The notes beneath the pieces are model-generated. The model saw nothing but the letters and a program-made list of their open reading frames with translations, was not told the DNA's origin and did not search any database. Made by a program: the position numbers and the translations under genes. From positions 275,901,930-275,965,929 of the forward strand of contig JARYHS010008074.1 in the NCBI GenBank assembly GCA_031002005.1: a DNA stretch of 64,000 bases, written 5' to 3'. The first letter of the stretch is position 1; each line of letters begins with the position of its first letter. The DNA comes from Vandiemenella viatica. Taxonomy: Eukaryota; Arthropoda; Insecta; Orthoptera; Morabidae. Shown here in pieces: positions 10,243 to 21,384 of this stretch.

Positions 10243-11746
10243 AATGCTTTACGCCTCGTCGGCGGCTAAGGTCATTAGAGGCGGGATGGGACTGGGGACA
10301 AGAAACGGGAAGGAATTCAACGATGGCCTTTTTGAAAGAAGCATCCCAGCATTCACATGGAGTGATTTTGGGGAAACCATGAAAAACCCAATTCTGGATG
10401 CCTGGACAGGGATTCGTACCCGCATCCTCCTGAATGTGAGGCCAGAATGTTAACCGTTCACCCACCATGCTCGGTTTGAACACAATGAAAATTAAACAAA
10501 AGAAAGAATGATGTATCTTCTACAATCCCTATTTTTCAATGTAGTCTCCTTCCCATTCTATGGCCTTCCTTCAACGAGACAAAAAAGTGTGTATGCTCTG
10601 GCGATACCACTCCTTGTCCTGTTCAATTTTTTTTAACTGCTTTACGTCGTTCTGTTCAAGAAGCCACTTTTTCACTGTGCAAATCACCTCTTCGTCATCC
10701 TCAAAATGTCTCCCACAAATGACATTCTTCAATGGCCCAAAAAAGTGAAAGTCTGAGGGAGTTAGGTCGGGGCTATAAGGTGGATGGGGTAACACTGTCG
10801 AATTCTGTTTGGTGATGTGTTCAGACATCTTCAAACTTGTGTGAGGGTGTGGATTATCATGTGAAGCAAACAATCACCTGAGATGTTATGGCGTCCAAGT
10901 CACTGCAAGCGCTTCTTGAGTTTGGTTAATGTGTTCACAAATGCCTCAGAATTAATGGTGGTGCCTTTCGGCATCTCATGAATGAGTATGATACCATAAC
11001 CAGTAAAAAAAAAACAGTGATCATGACCTTACAAGTGGAAGCAGTCGCTTTGAATTTTTTCTTCCGTGGAGCAATTTCATCGATAGCTGTTTTGTTTAGG
11101 GCTCAAAATGGTGAACCCAGGTTTCATCACCTGTCACAATCTGTGACAAGAAGGCTTCTCCCTCAGCTTGCAGCTACTCAGAAGAAATGTTTTTTCTGAG
11201 AGCTTTGTGTTCCTCCATGAACACTTGTTTTGTGCAATCAGGAGCACCGACGATTACACCCACACTTCCATTGCTGACTGACAGCTCCTGCGCCAACTGC
11301 CGAGTCGTTATGCATCAGTCCTTGTGAATGAGCTCATCAGCATGCTGCATCTTTTCAGGTGTTACAGCTGTGGGTGGCCTTCCTGACTGCTGCAAATCTT
11401 GGAGCTCTGCAGAACCGCCTTCAGATGGCCTCACCCTCTGTGCCCAGCGACTAACCATACTTCTGTTGACTACTGATGCTCCATAAACTGGACATAAGTG
11501 TTTGTGAATGTTAACAACCATTTCTTGCTCTGCAGTGATAAATTCAATGACACACTGCACATACATCACTCATTGACGCCATGTTGAACCATTGCTGTAA
11601 GCACGCTATCTGTTGGAAGAAACAGAAGCTTTGCGCGCACATTCTAAAAATTTCAAAGAATTCATATCTAACGTTACGCATTTGTACCATTGTTGGGGGC
11701 TGAGAAAAAAAAAAAAATTGGTGCACTAGTTTCTGGGCCATCCTTG
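10135..11746 (-). mobile_element. mariner element with terminal inverted repeats, SINE inside
   Basis: The left end CGAAGGTGGCTCAGAAAGTA and the inverted right end CAAGGATGGCCCAGAAACTA are matching termini, each next to TA (10133-10134 and 11747-11748), the mariner target. Total length is 1612 bp; removing the SINE at 10204-10478 and one copy of its 9-bp duplication leaves about 1.33 kb, normal for mariner. Transposase pieces read on the minus strand: an N-terminal part (11315-11569), IVTGDETWVHHF (about 11110-11140), and a C-terminal part (10571-10873) with HDNPHPHT and HPPYSPDLTPSDFHFFGP. All three catalytic aspartates seem present, but frames are shifted, so it is a dead copy. Confidence 0.88.
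10204..10478 (-). mobile_element. tRNA-derived SINE, complete, 9-bp target duplication
   Basis: On the minus strand the element starts with an ACCGAGC-like head, has a tRNA-type B box (GGATTCGTACCC read on the plus strand), a conserved body with AATCACTCCA(T/G)GTGAATGC-like sequence, and ends in a 35-nt A tail (plus-strand T run 10204-10238). The direct repeat AACACAATG at 10195-10203 and 10479-10487 marks target-primed insertion. It is nested in the mariner, so it is younger. Confidence 0.85.
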
Positions 11747-12132
11747 TATTTAAGAACCTTGCAAATTGTGTGTGCAGGTTACTGTACAGTTACTGCAGAT
11801 GTTCCAAGCAGCATCATGAGATAAAAAGTGGGAGGGTGTAGTACAGCAGAAATATGGAATGGTCCAAGTACAGAATGAATGGTTTTGCAACAAGTGCATA
11901 CTGTTCAACTTTGAAGAGTACAACGAAAAATAAATTTCAGCAAACAAACTTGCAAAAGAAGACTGTAAAAATTATGTAACATAGTGCAAATAATAACTAC
12001 CACAGAACAATTTTAAATCTACAAGTCATGTGTAGTGGTGGTTACACTGCTATTTTCGGTTCATTGACGTACATATTATCTGCTACAGGAAACTTAGATG
12101 GGTCTTCAAAGTGAAGCAAAAAACATTATTAC

Positions 12133-12333
12133 CTCTATATTGGCATCCATCTGTCCAACGCTCATTATGTGAAGAGCAAAATGTATTGGTGGTGGCCATG
12201 TATCATGTGGAACCACCACAAGAACATGTAGCAGTCGGTAAAGCTCTAAACGACATGGACCTTCCCCATATGGAACTGGAATATCACCGCGTTGCACATT
12301 CAAGAGCAGCTTCACAGCAGCCTCCTGCACAAC
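12133..12333 (-). CDS. PELP1: PELP1-like protein, exon (fifth visible)
   Basis: A 201-nt exon of 67 codons in phase 0 at both ends, with acceptor TTTTTTGCAG before it and donor GTAATA after it. It encodes VVQEAAVKLLLNVQRG, then ELYRLLHVLVVVP, then WPPPIHFALHIMSVGQ, which lines up with the central PELP1 segment ending in the 'PPPLACALQAFSLGQ' block of the vertebrate protein. PELP1 is the animal Rix1 homologue and works with TEX10 and WDR18 (and LAS1L, NOL9, SENP3) in nucleolar ITS2 processing and 60S subunit maturation. The next exon should begin with the segment containing a conserved cysteine and histidine after SLGQ; it is not recognised in the remaining 12 kb. The acidic, proline-rich C-terminal tail typical of PELP1 is not in the window. 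Confidence 0.87.
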
Positions 12334-12785
12334 CTGCAAAAAATCAGAGTATGATATAAGAAGTAATGATAAAAATTTTAATATTAGTATAAATGTGTCT
12401 TTGTTGCAAAAGTTCTACCTACACGAATGTTTGCTGAAAAAGAAAAACCATTAATTAATGGCACACCTAATCACAATGGTTCCCAAAGTGCAGTAACTGA
12501 GAATGAGACACTACAAAAGCTCAGCTGTATCAAGCCTTGATGGTAGAACATTTTATTGTTCAGTACTTGACAAGTTGGCTAGGAGAAGTTGTGGTTCGCA
12601 AGACCTTATGATCAAAAAGTCACAACACATACAGAGTAAGGGCATATGACAGTATTAGAGTTGAATTGTTTTTAAGATGGATAAATTAAATCTGTTACAC
12701 CTTTGGAAAAGTATTCCTCAATTTCTCACTCTCCCTTCTTTCAGCATCATACACAACACAAACAAACAAATTTCCTTTTGGTATT

Positions 12786-12975
12786 CCACCTCAACGTTGA
12801 GGTCCAGAAATGGGAATGGAAAGAGGGTAAGGACTGTGAGCAAGGAACAAGAAGGAATTCAGCCAAGACCATTTGAAGGAAAAATCCTGGCATTTGTCTA
12901 CAGTGATTTAGGGAAATCACAGAAAACTTAAATTTGGATGGTCATATGGGAATTCGAACCCGTATCATCCCGAAC
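12786..12975 (-). mobile_element. tRNA-derived SINE, diverged
   Basis: Same family as 10204-10478, with more substitutions. The body (GACCATTTGAAGGAAAAATC on the plus strand, then CAGTGATTTAGGGAAATCAC) and the B box GGGAATTCGAACCCGTATC are recognisable. The far head and the A tail are not clear. Confidence 0.7.
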
Positions 12976-12999
12976 AACACACAACAACGACAACAGTCA

Positions 13000-13680
13000 A
13001 ATCTTCTTTTTAAAATAACTGTAAACATCAAATACATTATTTTTATTTCAGCCTTTAGGCAATGTGGAGCGAATGTTTCTAATTCCAAAGAAGGCAGCCA
13101 ATAAACCACATAAAAGGCTTTGAAACACTATGCATGCGATGCATAATTAGTATTTGGTATTCTGTTTTTCCAGTAGCAGACTGTTGTAAACACACTTCCT
13201 GTACAAGATCTGTGTACCTGAACTCTTCTGTGCTCTTCTCAAAAAAATTTTTAGCTACTGCATAAGCAAATTGTGTCCATATCTAAAATGTTTACTTGTA
13301 GACTTTGTAGCAAAAACACATAATTGCCTTTAGCTCCAACAGTTAATAGACACACTGTTGAAGAAATTTTATATGATATGTCAAAATTCCATCTATACAA
13401 GAATCAGATGACTATAATAAAAGTGCTGAATCATGAGATACAAGCACAATTAAGAATTGTTAGGGAAATTTTCAGCTTATGTAAAATTGAAGTAATAAAG
13501 AAAGTAAGAGAAAATTTTTAACTTGAAGTAAGTGTTCACTGGTACTCACTTGGCCCCATCCTATGAAAACCTATTCCTGGGCTGTCTGGAACAACAATTT
13601 GTAAACAAAATCTCAATCAAATGTCTTGTGTGGTTCAGATACATTTTTATGATCTGTACTCACAATGAAAATCACCTAAT
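13000..13680. other. Intron sequence of the PELP1-like gene, nothing recognised
   Basis: AT-rich with no domain; a plus-strand 65-codon frame at 13324 has no recognisable similarity. Confidence 0.4.
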
Positions 13681-13689
13681 CCACTAGAC

Positions 13690-14800
13690 TTCCCCCACTC
13701 CCTAAACAATAGTCATTCCATCAACTTTACCTGAACTTACCCAGACACCCATGTCACCTTTCTTAATGTTGACATTTCCTTACAGAATGTGGTCCTTTAT
13801 ACCTGTGTTAACATCAAACCTACAAAATTTACAACAATAAGCTCAACAGCTGCCATCCCTCCAACTCCAAAAATTTCCTTCCTTACAGTCTGGCCATCCA
13901 TCGAACACACATCTGTTCTGAAGAAGTATCTCTCTCTCCTACTGTGGTTATTCCCCCTCCCCCAATCAGGTACAAAAACAAATCTCTTATTCTACAATCT
14001 ATCTTCCAAAAAACTACACCAATGCCATACCTCTTAAAACTAATCTTAAAATTAACTGTGCCATGCTTTAATCACCCAGTTTTTTCTTGGTCTTGAGTCC
14101 TTCAACTTAGACATTTTTTTTAATTTTAATTTTATTTTTATATTCTGATACATAATATTCCAGCACCTAGAATCTACTCCGGGCCCTTTGTGGATCCGCC
14201 TAATAGACTTCCTCAACTCCCTAAACAACCAATCCATCAACTTTACCTGGACATACTCCCGCAGCCACTTTACATTTTCATGATGTTGACGTTTCCTTAC
14301 ATAATGGGCGGCTGTATACCTCTGTTCATATCAAACATACAAATCTACAGCAGTATATTCATTATAACAGTTGTCATCCCTCCCACACCAAACATTCCCT
14401 TCCCTAGTCTGGCCATCCGTGGTAGGCGCATCTGCTCTGATGAAGAATCTCTTTCCTGAAACGCACAAAACCTGTCTGGAGCTCTCATCTCCCGCAGCTA
14501 CCTCCCTGGCTTAGTACACAAACAATTCTCTCATGTTATAGCCCTTCCTGTGCACAGCCAGTCCACAGCTGTACCTCTTGAAACTAACCACAGCCCCGCT
14601 TTCATCAATTATTTTTTCCCTGATCTCAAGTCTATTAACCTAATCCTACACCTCTGAACTTGGTAGCTGGGAACTAGCCAACCAGAATATCCTAGAAACC
14701 CGACATCCTCCGGGTCTCAATCTCACACTTACTCCCGGCACAGCCACTTCGGAGTAACTTACCTCCCTCAGGAAATGATTCCTGGAAGTAGAATCATCGG
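13690..14800 (+). mobile_element. Penelope-like element, two tandem reverse-transcriptase fragments
   Basis: The same part of a PLE reverse transcriptase appears twice in direct order. Copy 1 (about 13690-14140) has, in broken frames, SINFT, a FLNVDISLQNVV-like block and VNIKPTK. Copy 2 (about 14160-14800) has NFTW, an imperfect repeat of the same block and LAIRGRRICSDEESLS. These parallel the downstream RT part of the PLE at 52567-53168 (FTWFYS, FLDVDIS, HIKPTNLQQYL, IRGKRICSDQES). Both copies are frameshifted. No endonuclease domain follows. Tandem arrangement of truncated copies is common for PLEs. Confidence 0.7.
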
Positions 14801-14861
14801 CCTTCGACCCATCGCGAGTTTATTTCTTCAGGAATGATCACTGCTCGGTCATTGGTCACTG

Positions 14862-16754
14862 TCAGTTGAAACTGTTTATGTCAGTTCGGACTGTTTCTAA
14901 GTGCCAAGAACCTTTCTTTGGCTGCTTGTGAGGCCAGATTACAAGCTGCATCAAGAAAGTACCATAATTCCCGGCAACGCAGTATGCCACTAATGTGCCT
15001 GCCCTGTAATATTTGCTGGTATGGTGCTCTTTGTTCTGCTGTTGAAACACATTCCCATACATCGTGTTCTGGAGTGTACTTGTTTCCGTAGTCACAGCTA
15101 ACACTGTCCACTATTACTCTTCTTTGCAGTTCACTGTTGTAAGGTCCATGGCCGGTTATGTAGTGTACCAACCCAGGCAATGGGAAAAGATGCGACATTT
15201 TGAGCCTTTCACAGACACTTGGAAACTTATCACAAGTTCTTTTTCCATTTGTGTTAACGTTCCACCTTTGCTGCCGTGATTTTCTCCACCTGTTCCAGAT
15301 TTCCTTTCCTGAGCCAATATAATTCTCCCAGCTTGCGAATTTCTAAGTCCAGTGGCCACACCCCAAGTGCCATGGTAAGGGCATCAGTTGTTGTTTTGTA
15401 AGCACCACACAGCCTGAGTGGAATACTGTGCCCTCCTCAAAAATTTGCTGGGGTTTACTTATCTGAGGTATATGGCCCAGACGCTGGTTGCATGCCCTAC
15501 AATTGATGTTAATATTGTATTATGGTATGTTTGAATAACAAGCAGTGAAAGTTGGAAATGCCTTTGCCCCATGCTGATTAGTTTATTCATGACTGAGGTG
15601 GCTCTCCTACATGCTTCCTCCATATGGGCCATAAAATTTAGACTTGCATCTGATTTCACACCAAGGTATAGACTGAAAAGACTTCTTCTATCATAACTCC
15701 GTCTATTTTAATGGTTGGATTGCTCTGTTATCGGCCATTCAGTAACATGTAACAGGTTTTGTGTGGTGCTAATCTTAGTTTGACTTGTCTGTATCATCGA
15801 CTGAGATCACGCAGAACCTTTGTGCTTTTGGCCTCAATTTAGGCTCTGGTTTTACCCACTATAATTAAGAATAGATCATCAGCAAAGGCCATAAGTCCCA
15901 GAAGTTTCGGCATTCTTTGCAGCCTTGTCATTCCCAGTTCAAGCTCAATGTTCCAAACTATCGGACCAAAAATGGATCCCTGTGGGCAACCCTTTGTCAG
16001 CTTTTCCTCAATGAATACTCCAGGACACCTAAGTTTGATGTATCTGTTCTTACAGTAATCTTTAAAGGTGTTGTACAAGTTCTTTGGACAATTAAGTTCC
16101 TTAAGTCATGCAAAAAGTACAGGCCACCATAGATTATCAAATGCCCCCGATATATCGACAAGAATCCCTATCACATAATTCTGATTTGAGCTGTGTATCA
16201 AGATTCATTGTCCCATTGATTACATCCTCTGTGGATCTACCCACTCTGAATCCATATTGGTTTGGATTCATACCTTACTGCCCCCAATGTTGTTGTAACC
16301 CCTTGCACAGCACCTTTTCCTGTATTTTGCCCAGCACGTTTAGCAAGCAGATGGGTTGATAAGATTTAGGCAATTTTGGATCTTTGTCATCTCTCTTCTT
16401 GATGATTAATATCTTGCTCTGCTTCGAGATGTTCAGTACTCTTCCCTGATGCAGGCATTCATTATAGAGTTTACAAAAAGTGGTGGCTACTGGCATTACC
16501 CGTTCTTGTACTACTTCAGCTGGAATACCATCTGGACCCGGAGCTTTGTTCCTGGACATGGCATTTATTGCTTGTACTACCTCCAATATGCAAACATCTG
16601 AAGTGTCAGTGATACTTTGCCAATGCTGGTCCATTTCCTGATGGAGCACTCTGTGCTCCGTCTCGTCATCTTTATCATCGGGAAGGAGTTCTTGGAGTAA
16701 TACTTCTGCAGTAGTCTTCCAACTTGTAGTCATTGTTTCATCTTGTTTCTGCAC
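14862..16754 (-). pseudogene. R1-clade reverse transcriptase and C-terminal domain
   Basis: The frame at 16275-16754 carries the RT N-terminal block AMSRNKAPGPDGIPAEVV and a degraded YQPICLLNVLGK. The frame at 15839-16078 carries LTKGCPQGSIFGPIVWN and the active-site box AFADDLFLI. A later part (15459-15659) shows the thumb-like segment. The end (14881-15198) has HYITGHGPY and a zinc-knuckle-like arrangement, CDYGNKYTPEHDVWEC, characteristic of R1-type C termini. At least three frame changes separate these pieces, so no active enzyme is encoded. Confidence 0.78.
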
Positions 16755-17077
16755 AGTAGACAGTGTAGTTGGGGATTTACCTTTCCTGCTGTGATTTTAT
16801 ATGGGATACCACTGGGGTCCATGCGCAAGTTTGTTTTCACAAATTTTTCCCAACTTCTTTTGTTCAGTTAGTATCAACAGTTCTCGGAATTCACTTTTAA
16901 TTTTTTTATATCTTTCCAGCAGCTGTCCTCTAATATTGGCGATGGGCAACGTTGATAATCTTTTCTTGATTTATGCATCCTTTGTTGCAGTCTTTCCAGT
17001 CTATCAGTTCAAGGTCAGTCCACTGTGCCAGTGGTTCTCTTTAGAGGAATGGGCTCTTTCATTGATATTTGGAGAGC

Positions 17078-17845
17078 TCAGGTAAGATCTCTTGCGGCTC
17101 GATCTACATCATTATCATCTAATAGGATTTCCTGTTGCACAAAAATATCCATCTGCCAGTTCCAGTCTGCCCGGCAGATGTTATAATGGACCTTGGAAAT
17201 CTGCACCTCCGATGTGTCAAATTCATTCCACCCTCTGACCAACTCAAAAGTAATAACATTATAATCACTGGTAGTTAAAAATTCTAAAATATTCCAATTC
17301 CTCAATAAGTTCCCAGATCACAGATTGGTTAATGTTACATCGATGTTTGACTGAGCTCCTGCTCGGTTGCTGTATGTGTAGGGTTTATGCGAAAGGTTTC
17401 TTACTTCTAGATTCAATTCACTAATAGCTTCCACTAAAAGCTTGCCTCTTGTATCTGTCACCCCGCTATGACAGAGTTAGCACTGGCATCAGCCATTATT
17501 ATTACTGGTCTGTTTCCTAGGGCAGTGCACACTTCTCTTATTTTTCCAATGTATGGTTCAACAAGATCATTATATTGAAAATACATGTTGATGAGAATTA
17601 ACACTACCCCAGTCAGCAATGAGCTCCACATATATCGTATGTTCATCACAGAACTGCACTATCTTGGTTACAGTAACTTGTCTGGATAGCATTACTATTG
17701 CTGTCATAGGGTTTCTGCCTGTTGAGATTATCTGTGATGATAGTGGCATGTAAGGAATCTTCCCGAAGCATGAATTTGTCTTCTGAAGGCATATGACATC
17801 CCATTTATGTTCCTCTGACAGCTTTCTCACTTTGTGCAAAACCAA
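17078..17845 (-). pseudogene. R1-clade APE-type endonuclease
   Basis: Two overlapping frames form the endonuclease. The N-terminal part (17570-17845) has WDVICLQKTNS, in which the usual catalytic glutamate of the LQE motif is lysine. The next part (17458-17649) has VNMYFQYND and PVIIMADASANS, where an aspartate block corresponding to GADxNA is recognisable. A further piece (17078-17305) has an aspartate-rich segment. The frame changes and the altered LQE motif indicate a dead enzyme. Confidence 0.65.
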
Positions 17846-17901
17846 CTAGCCTCTCCTGGCATTTAGTTGTGCAATTCGTAGCTTATAAGACATTTTGTGA
17901 T

Positions 17902-19146
17902 TTATGGATGTCTGGTGTGGAGATTGCACTGTGGCCACAGGAGTTTTGAAGCGAAAACTGTACGGCCATGAGTTAATACGTACCGTTTATAAATTTGATC
18001 AGGATCAAAAATTTCATCCTTATTCACAAGAGAGAAAAGCTTAGAAGTCTCTGTAAGAGGACTAATGGATTTTAGATGTGTACGGTCAATGGCTTCTGGC
18101 TGGGGGAAGGTTACATATTTACCGGCCGGATGCACTATACGAGTTAGATGCCTCAGCAATACATCGAGATTCAGAGCCTCCTCCAGTCAACAGTTTTAAA
18201 TTTGTTTCAAAATCACTGTACCATATATTGTTTTGGGGTTTATAGAACTGTATCTGTTTGTTATGTTTCCTAAATTCAACGGTTGTTCCACCAATTTGGA
18301 CTCATTACAGGTTGTGTGTAATGTTCTACTCCGTTAGGTCTGCCTACGTTCCATCCCAGATCAATCCTCTTGACACAATGGTTCCAGGGATGATTGACAG
18401 AACTCGAAGAAATTTTGTCAATCTGTACTGAACGGTCGTCAGTCTGCGTTCCAACATCCTGTTTCTTATGGTTCTTCTCCATGTTTAGCTTTTCTCTGAA
18501 GCATGCAGCCCTTTTTGCATTTCTTTTTTGTCTTGAAGGGGGGGTTTTCTTTCATTTTTGTAGCCTGCTTCCAAATTACATCCTCAACTATATTCTTAAT
18601 AACATTTGCCAGTTGACAGTATGCATCGTTTCCCATATCTATTCCTTGTAGTAAACTATCCATAATCAGTCCTATTTACAGCTCATTGTAGGAGTAATTG
18701 GTAGGTAAGACACTCCTTGCTCTTCTTGTTGCAGCTTTTGCCCCATCTGTTATACTGTATGCATATTGAAAGTCGAGAAATTTTCTTGCATTGATACCTT
18801 TGGTGGTTTTTCCTCCACAGTGTGAACAAGAACTATTTTTCTTCTTACAATACTTACATACATGTACTAAACTCAAACATTTATAGCATTTTGGTACGAC
18901 AACATAATATTTCACCGTTATAGCAGAAAAATCTACGAAGATTTTCTTTTGCTGCAACAGAAGTTTCTTAACAGAAGGATTCACCTCCATAACATGATGA
19001 ACTTTTGCCCTTTCTCTAGGTCCAGTCTTTAACTTTGGTTGAAAACCTTCCATAAATTGGCTTTTCTCTATTTTATCCTCAAGGTTTTGTTGGTAAACAG
19101 CATCAGCAAGATTGTCTACATGAGTTGTTGTTGGTATGTCGTACAA
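17902..19146 (-). pseudogene. R1-clade ORF1 (gag-like)
   Basis: The frame at 18676-19146 contains an FVDFSAITVKYYVVVPKCYK-type gag region followed by an eroded zinc-knuckle array: CYKCLSLVHVCKYC and CSHCGGKT. Frames at 18466-18663, 18276-18482 and 17902-18159 carry the remaining lysine-rich sequence toward ORF2. In this clade ORF1 binds element RNA. The knuckles lack full CCHC spacing and the frame is broken several times. Confidence 0.6.
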
Positions 19147-19349
19147 AATTATGAGTGGCCTTCATTTTTTAGGGATTTCGCATCGCATCTTTTCAGCCAG
19201 TTCCTTGTTATTTAGAATTTTTTGTGAATTCTCAAGAGATTGAGTTTCCACTATAGAGGCATTGTTAGTTGTGCATATTCTGTCGATTCTAATCCCTCCC
19301 AGGTTTTATAATTTTTGTAACTTGTTCAGCCCCTTGCTGGGTCCCCCCC

Positions 19350-19866
19350 CCCCCCAAGATCACGAAATCAAAAATATTATGAGGTAATAGGTAAGTCTTT
19401 CAAAACAAAATGAACAGATGTCAAAGTACAGAAGATTATACAGATACTAAATGAAAATGGGGATTTCTAAAGAATGATTTTAAGCTAAGTATGAACTTCC
19501 ATTTTGCAATTACCATCTAAATTACAACACAGTTATATAGCTGGTTCCTTACAGTAGGTGAATTCATCTGTTCACAGAAATTAGTAAATCCAATCCTAAA
19601 CTTAAAAATTTTATAAGCAAACACACATCATACTTGGAAATATCTAGGATTAAAAAAGGGGAAAAAGGCATGCTCTCCATTTCATATAATCAACTGACCT
19701 CAGATAGGTAAACTGTGACATGCTTTAACCTGAGACAGTTATGCATGTACTTTTTTTCTTTTTCTTCTTATGTGTTTGCAGTCTAACTTAGAATATATGT
19801 AATCTGTTTGCCACTGAAATAAAGGCTTGTTAATCTATGGTGATAAAAAATATTACGGTACATTAC
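19350..19866. other. Intron sequence, nothing recognised
   Basis: AT-rich, with a 14-nt C run near 19347-19360 at the probable 5' end of the R1-like LINE. Confidence 0.4.
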
Positions 19867-20076
19867 CTTGTGCAGTACTGGCTTGAGGAACATTCCAACA
19901 CTTTGCAATATCCACTGCAAGGCCCTGAGTGCCGCTGTGCAACTCTCATGGTTAGCAGCAATGTTTTGGAATTTCAGACGTGATGACAAATTCCCCAGCT
20001 GTGATGTGCTAATCTGCTCAGATTTCTGCCATTTGCGCTGTCGCTTTGTTGGATGACGAATTGTGGATCTTGTTGC
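19867..20076 (-). CDS. PELP1: PELP1-like protein, exon (fourth visible)
   Basis: A 210-nt exon of 70 codons, phase 0 at both ends, with acceptor CTGTTTTAG and donor GTAATG. It begins ATRSTIRHPTKRQRKWQK, a basic patch that would suit a nuclear or nucleolar signal, and ends CTAALRALQWILQSVGMFLK then PVLHK. This parallels the vertebrate PELP1 stretch with a basic KKLK region followed by 'CAAALRGLSRTILMCGPLIK'. It joins the 22225-22372 exon without a phase conflict and continues into 12133-12333 to read VLHKVVQEAAVKLLLNVQRG. The plus-strand 62-codon frame here is a shadow. Confidence 0.88.
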
Positions 20077-20289
20077 CTAAAACAGTTTGTGGATTATTTT
20101 TCTTATAAAATCTGTGGGTTCCAATTTCTCTCACTCTTTGGAATATTATAATTCTACTTGCCTTCAGCAATTGCCCTGAACTATTTGAGGTAGTTTCATT
20201 TAAGAATCATATGGAAGGTAGCCCAAGTAAAAATTAAATGGTAAAACATTACTGACCAGGACACACTGGAGAGTAGTTCATTTATTAAG

Positions 20290-21340
20290 TGACAGTGTTT
20301 TGAGATTTCATGCAGTTCTCCTCCATCTTAGTTGAACCTACAGCTTAATGTAGAATCCAAACAATGTAATAACTTAGGATATCTCAAATTAAATTTGAGA
20401 CATTGGTGACATTTTGGAAGCTGGCTCTGCTTCCACTGTCAAGCCCCATTTAACATCACTGAAGTCTGCTGCACAGTAGTCTATTATGTAGAGCTACCAC
20501 CTCAGGGCAGAGGGTAATGCGCTTGGAAAAAAAGGTGGGTGGGGTTTAGTTGAGCCTAGCCCAGTTGGTGATGTAATGCTCAGGTCGCTAATAAGTCCTA
20601 ATATGACTTGATCCTGTGTGGCTTGCAATAATCCAATTACTAGCTTCCATGTTTGGTTAAATTGAGACCTTTATCGCAATCAATAACATTATTACCATGC
20701 CTAATCTCAATTGCCTCCTTCACAACCCTGTTCCAGAAATTACCTGTATAAATAAGGCATATCGAAGCGTGGCTCATGCCCATTGTCAATGGAGTGTCTG
20801 GCTATGGCAAATTTCTTTTTTTGTACAAGTTTAAAATATCTGATGTGTTCTTTGCATCTTTCATTGATCGTCCATGAGGTTTTTTATATATAAAGGTCCG
20901 TTTCTATGGTGCGTACTAGGCAGGACGAGCCTTTCATCTTCTACTGACTGGCTGTGGGTCGAGGCGAGACATCCATGCTAGCTTATGCGGCAAAGATGAG
21001 AAGCGTCCCCTAACAGGGGCCGAGGAACGAGCCGTGGGACCCCGCCTTAAGAGGTACCACATGCACAAGGAATTTTGTAGATTCCAGGAGACTGGAGATT
21101 GAGATCATCCTTCGCAGTTCATAATAGCTGTCCAAAAAATAAGGAACTGATGCTCTGCTTGTTGAGCAGCCTAGCTATTTTTGATGTAACTGCTCCACAG
21201 AAAGGCAAGAGGCTTGCCCCAATATCTGTCATCTGTTTTTGGTTTGTTTTTTCTTCCAATGGTTGCATGTTGCATTTCATTAGTGCCATAACCATTGGCA
21301 CAAAACGCGTACATTTTTTTAAGGAGATTTATACAAGAGA
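20290..21340 (-). pseudogene. Penelope-like element, GIY-YIG endonuclease end, interrupted
   Basis: Minus-strand reading gives, in order, LPFCGAVTSKIARLLNKQSI (about 21130-21210), AKDDLNLQSPGIYKIPCACG (about 21055-21115), then after a 170-bp insert TSWTINERCKEHIRYFKL and FAIARHSIDNGHEPRFD (about 20750-20880). This is the connector and GIY-YIG-like endonuclease of a PLE that nicks target DNA. The YIG tripeptide itself is not visible at the insertion point. Beyond it frames are lost, and near 20300-20330 there is a tail motif CTAAGATGGAGG...TGAAATCTC, similar to 3' hairpin regions of PLEs. The family differs from those at 49385 and 60415. Confidence 0.72.
20881..21050 (-). mobile_element. 170-bp GC-rich insert with A-rich end and 5-bp duplication
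   Basis: The insert is flanked by GAGGT at 20876-20880 and 21051-21055. Removing the insert and one GAGGT restores the PLE reading frame from CACG into TSWTINERCKEH. On the minus strand the insert starts TTAAGGCGGGGTCCCACGG and ends ATATATAAAAAA, the polarity of a small retroposon. It is much more GC-rich than its surroundings and contains a CCCC-TAAC-GGGG type hairpin near 21007-21018. I do not recognise the family; a novel short SINE is possible. Confidence 0.6.
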
Positions 21341-21384
21341 TTGTACATCCCTGAGTTTAACAATTTAATTTAATTGTAATGGAG

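Larger units (their letters stand above)
14850..19345 (-). mobile_element. R1-clade LINE, decayed
   Basis: A non-LTR retrotransposon lies on the minus strand in normal order from right to left: gag-like ORF1 (17902-19146), APE endonuclease (about 17078-17845), reverse transcriptase (about 15839-16754) and a C-terminal region (14862-15198). There is no RNase H domain, as expected for R1-clade elements. The borders are approximate: the left limit is the end of recognisable C-terminal coding sequence and the right limit is near a run of C at 19347. There is no 28S rDNA around it, so it is a non-rDNA member of the clade or a dispersed copy. It occupies the 7.5-kb PELP1 intron in sense orientation. 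Confidence 0.78.

Noticed and set aside
14433..14463. An exact CTGATGA ... GAAA hammerhead-like core on the plus strand
   Set aside because: It lies within the coding text of a PLE reverse transcriptase (RRICSDEES), matched by coding sequence of related copies at 52600 and 61150, and stem II pairing is poor. Chance is the better explanation.
14850..19345. rDNA-inserted R1 element
   Set aside because: The flanks are PLE fragments and ordinary intron, with no 28S rRNA sequence on either side.
19868..20056. 62-codon plus-strand frame with several cysteines
   Set aside because: Shadow of the PELP1 exon on the minus strand, which has splice sites and homology.
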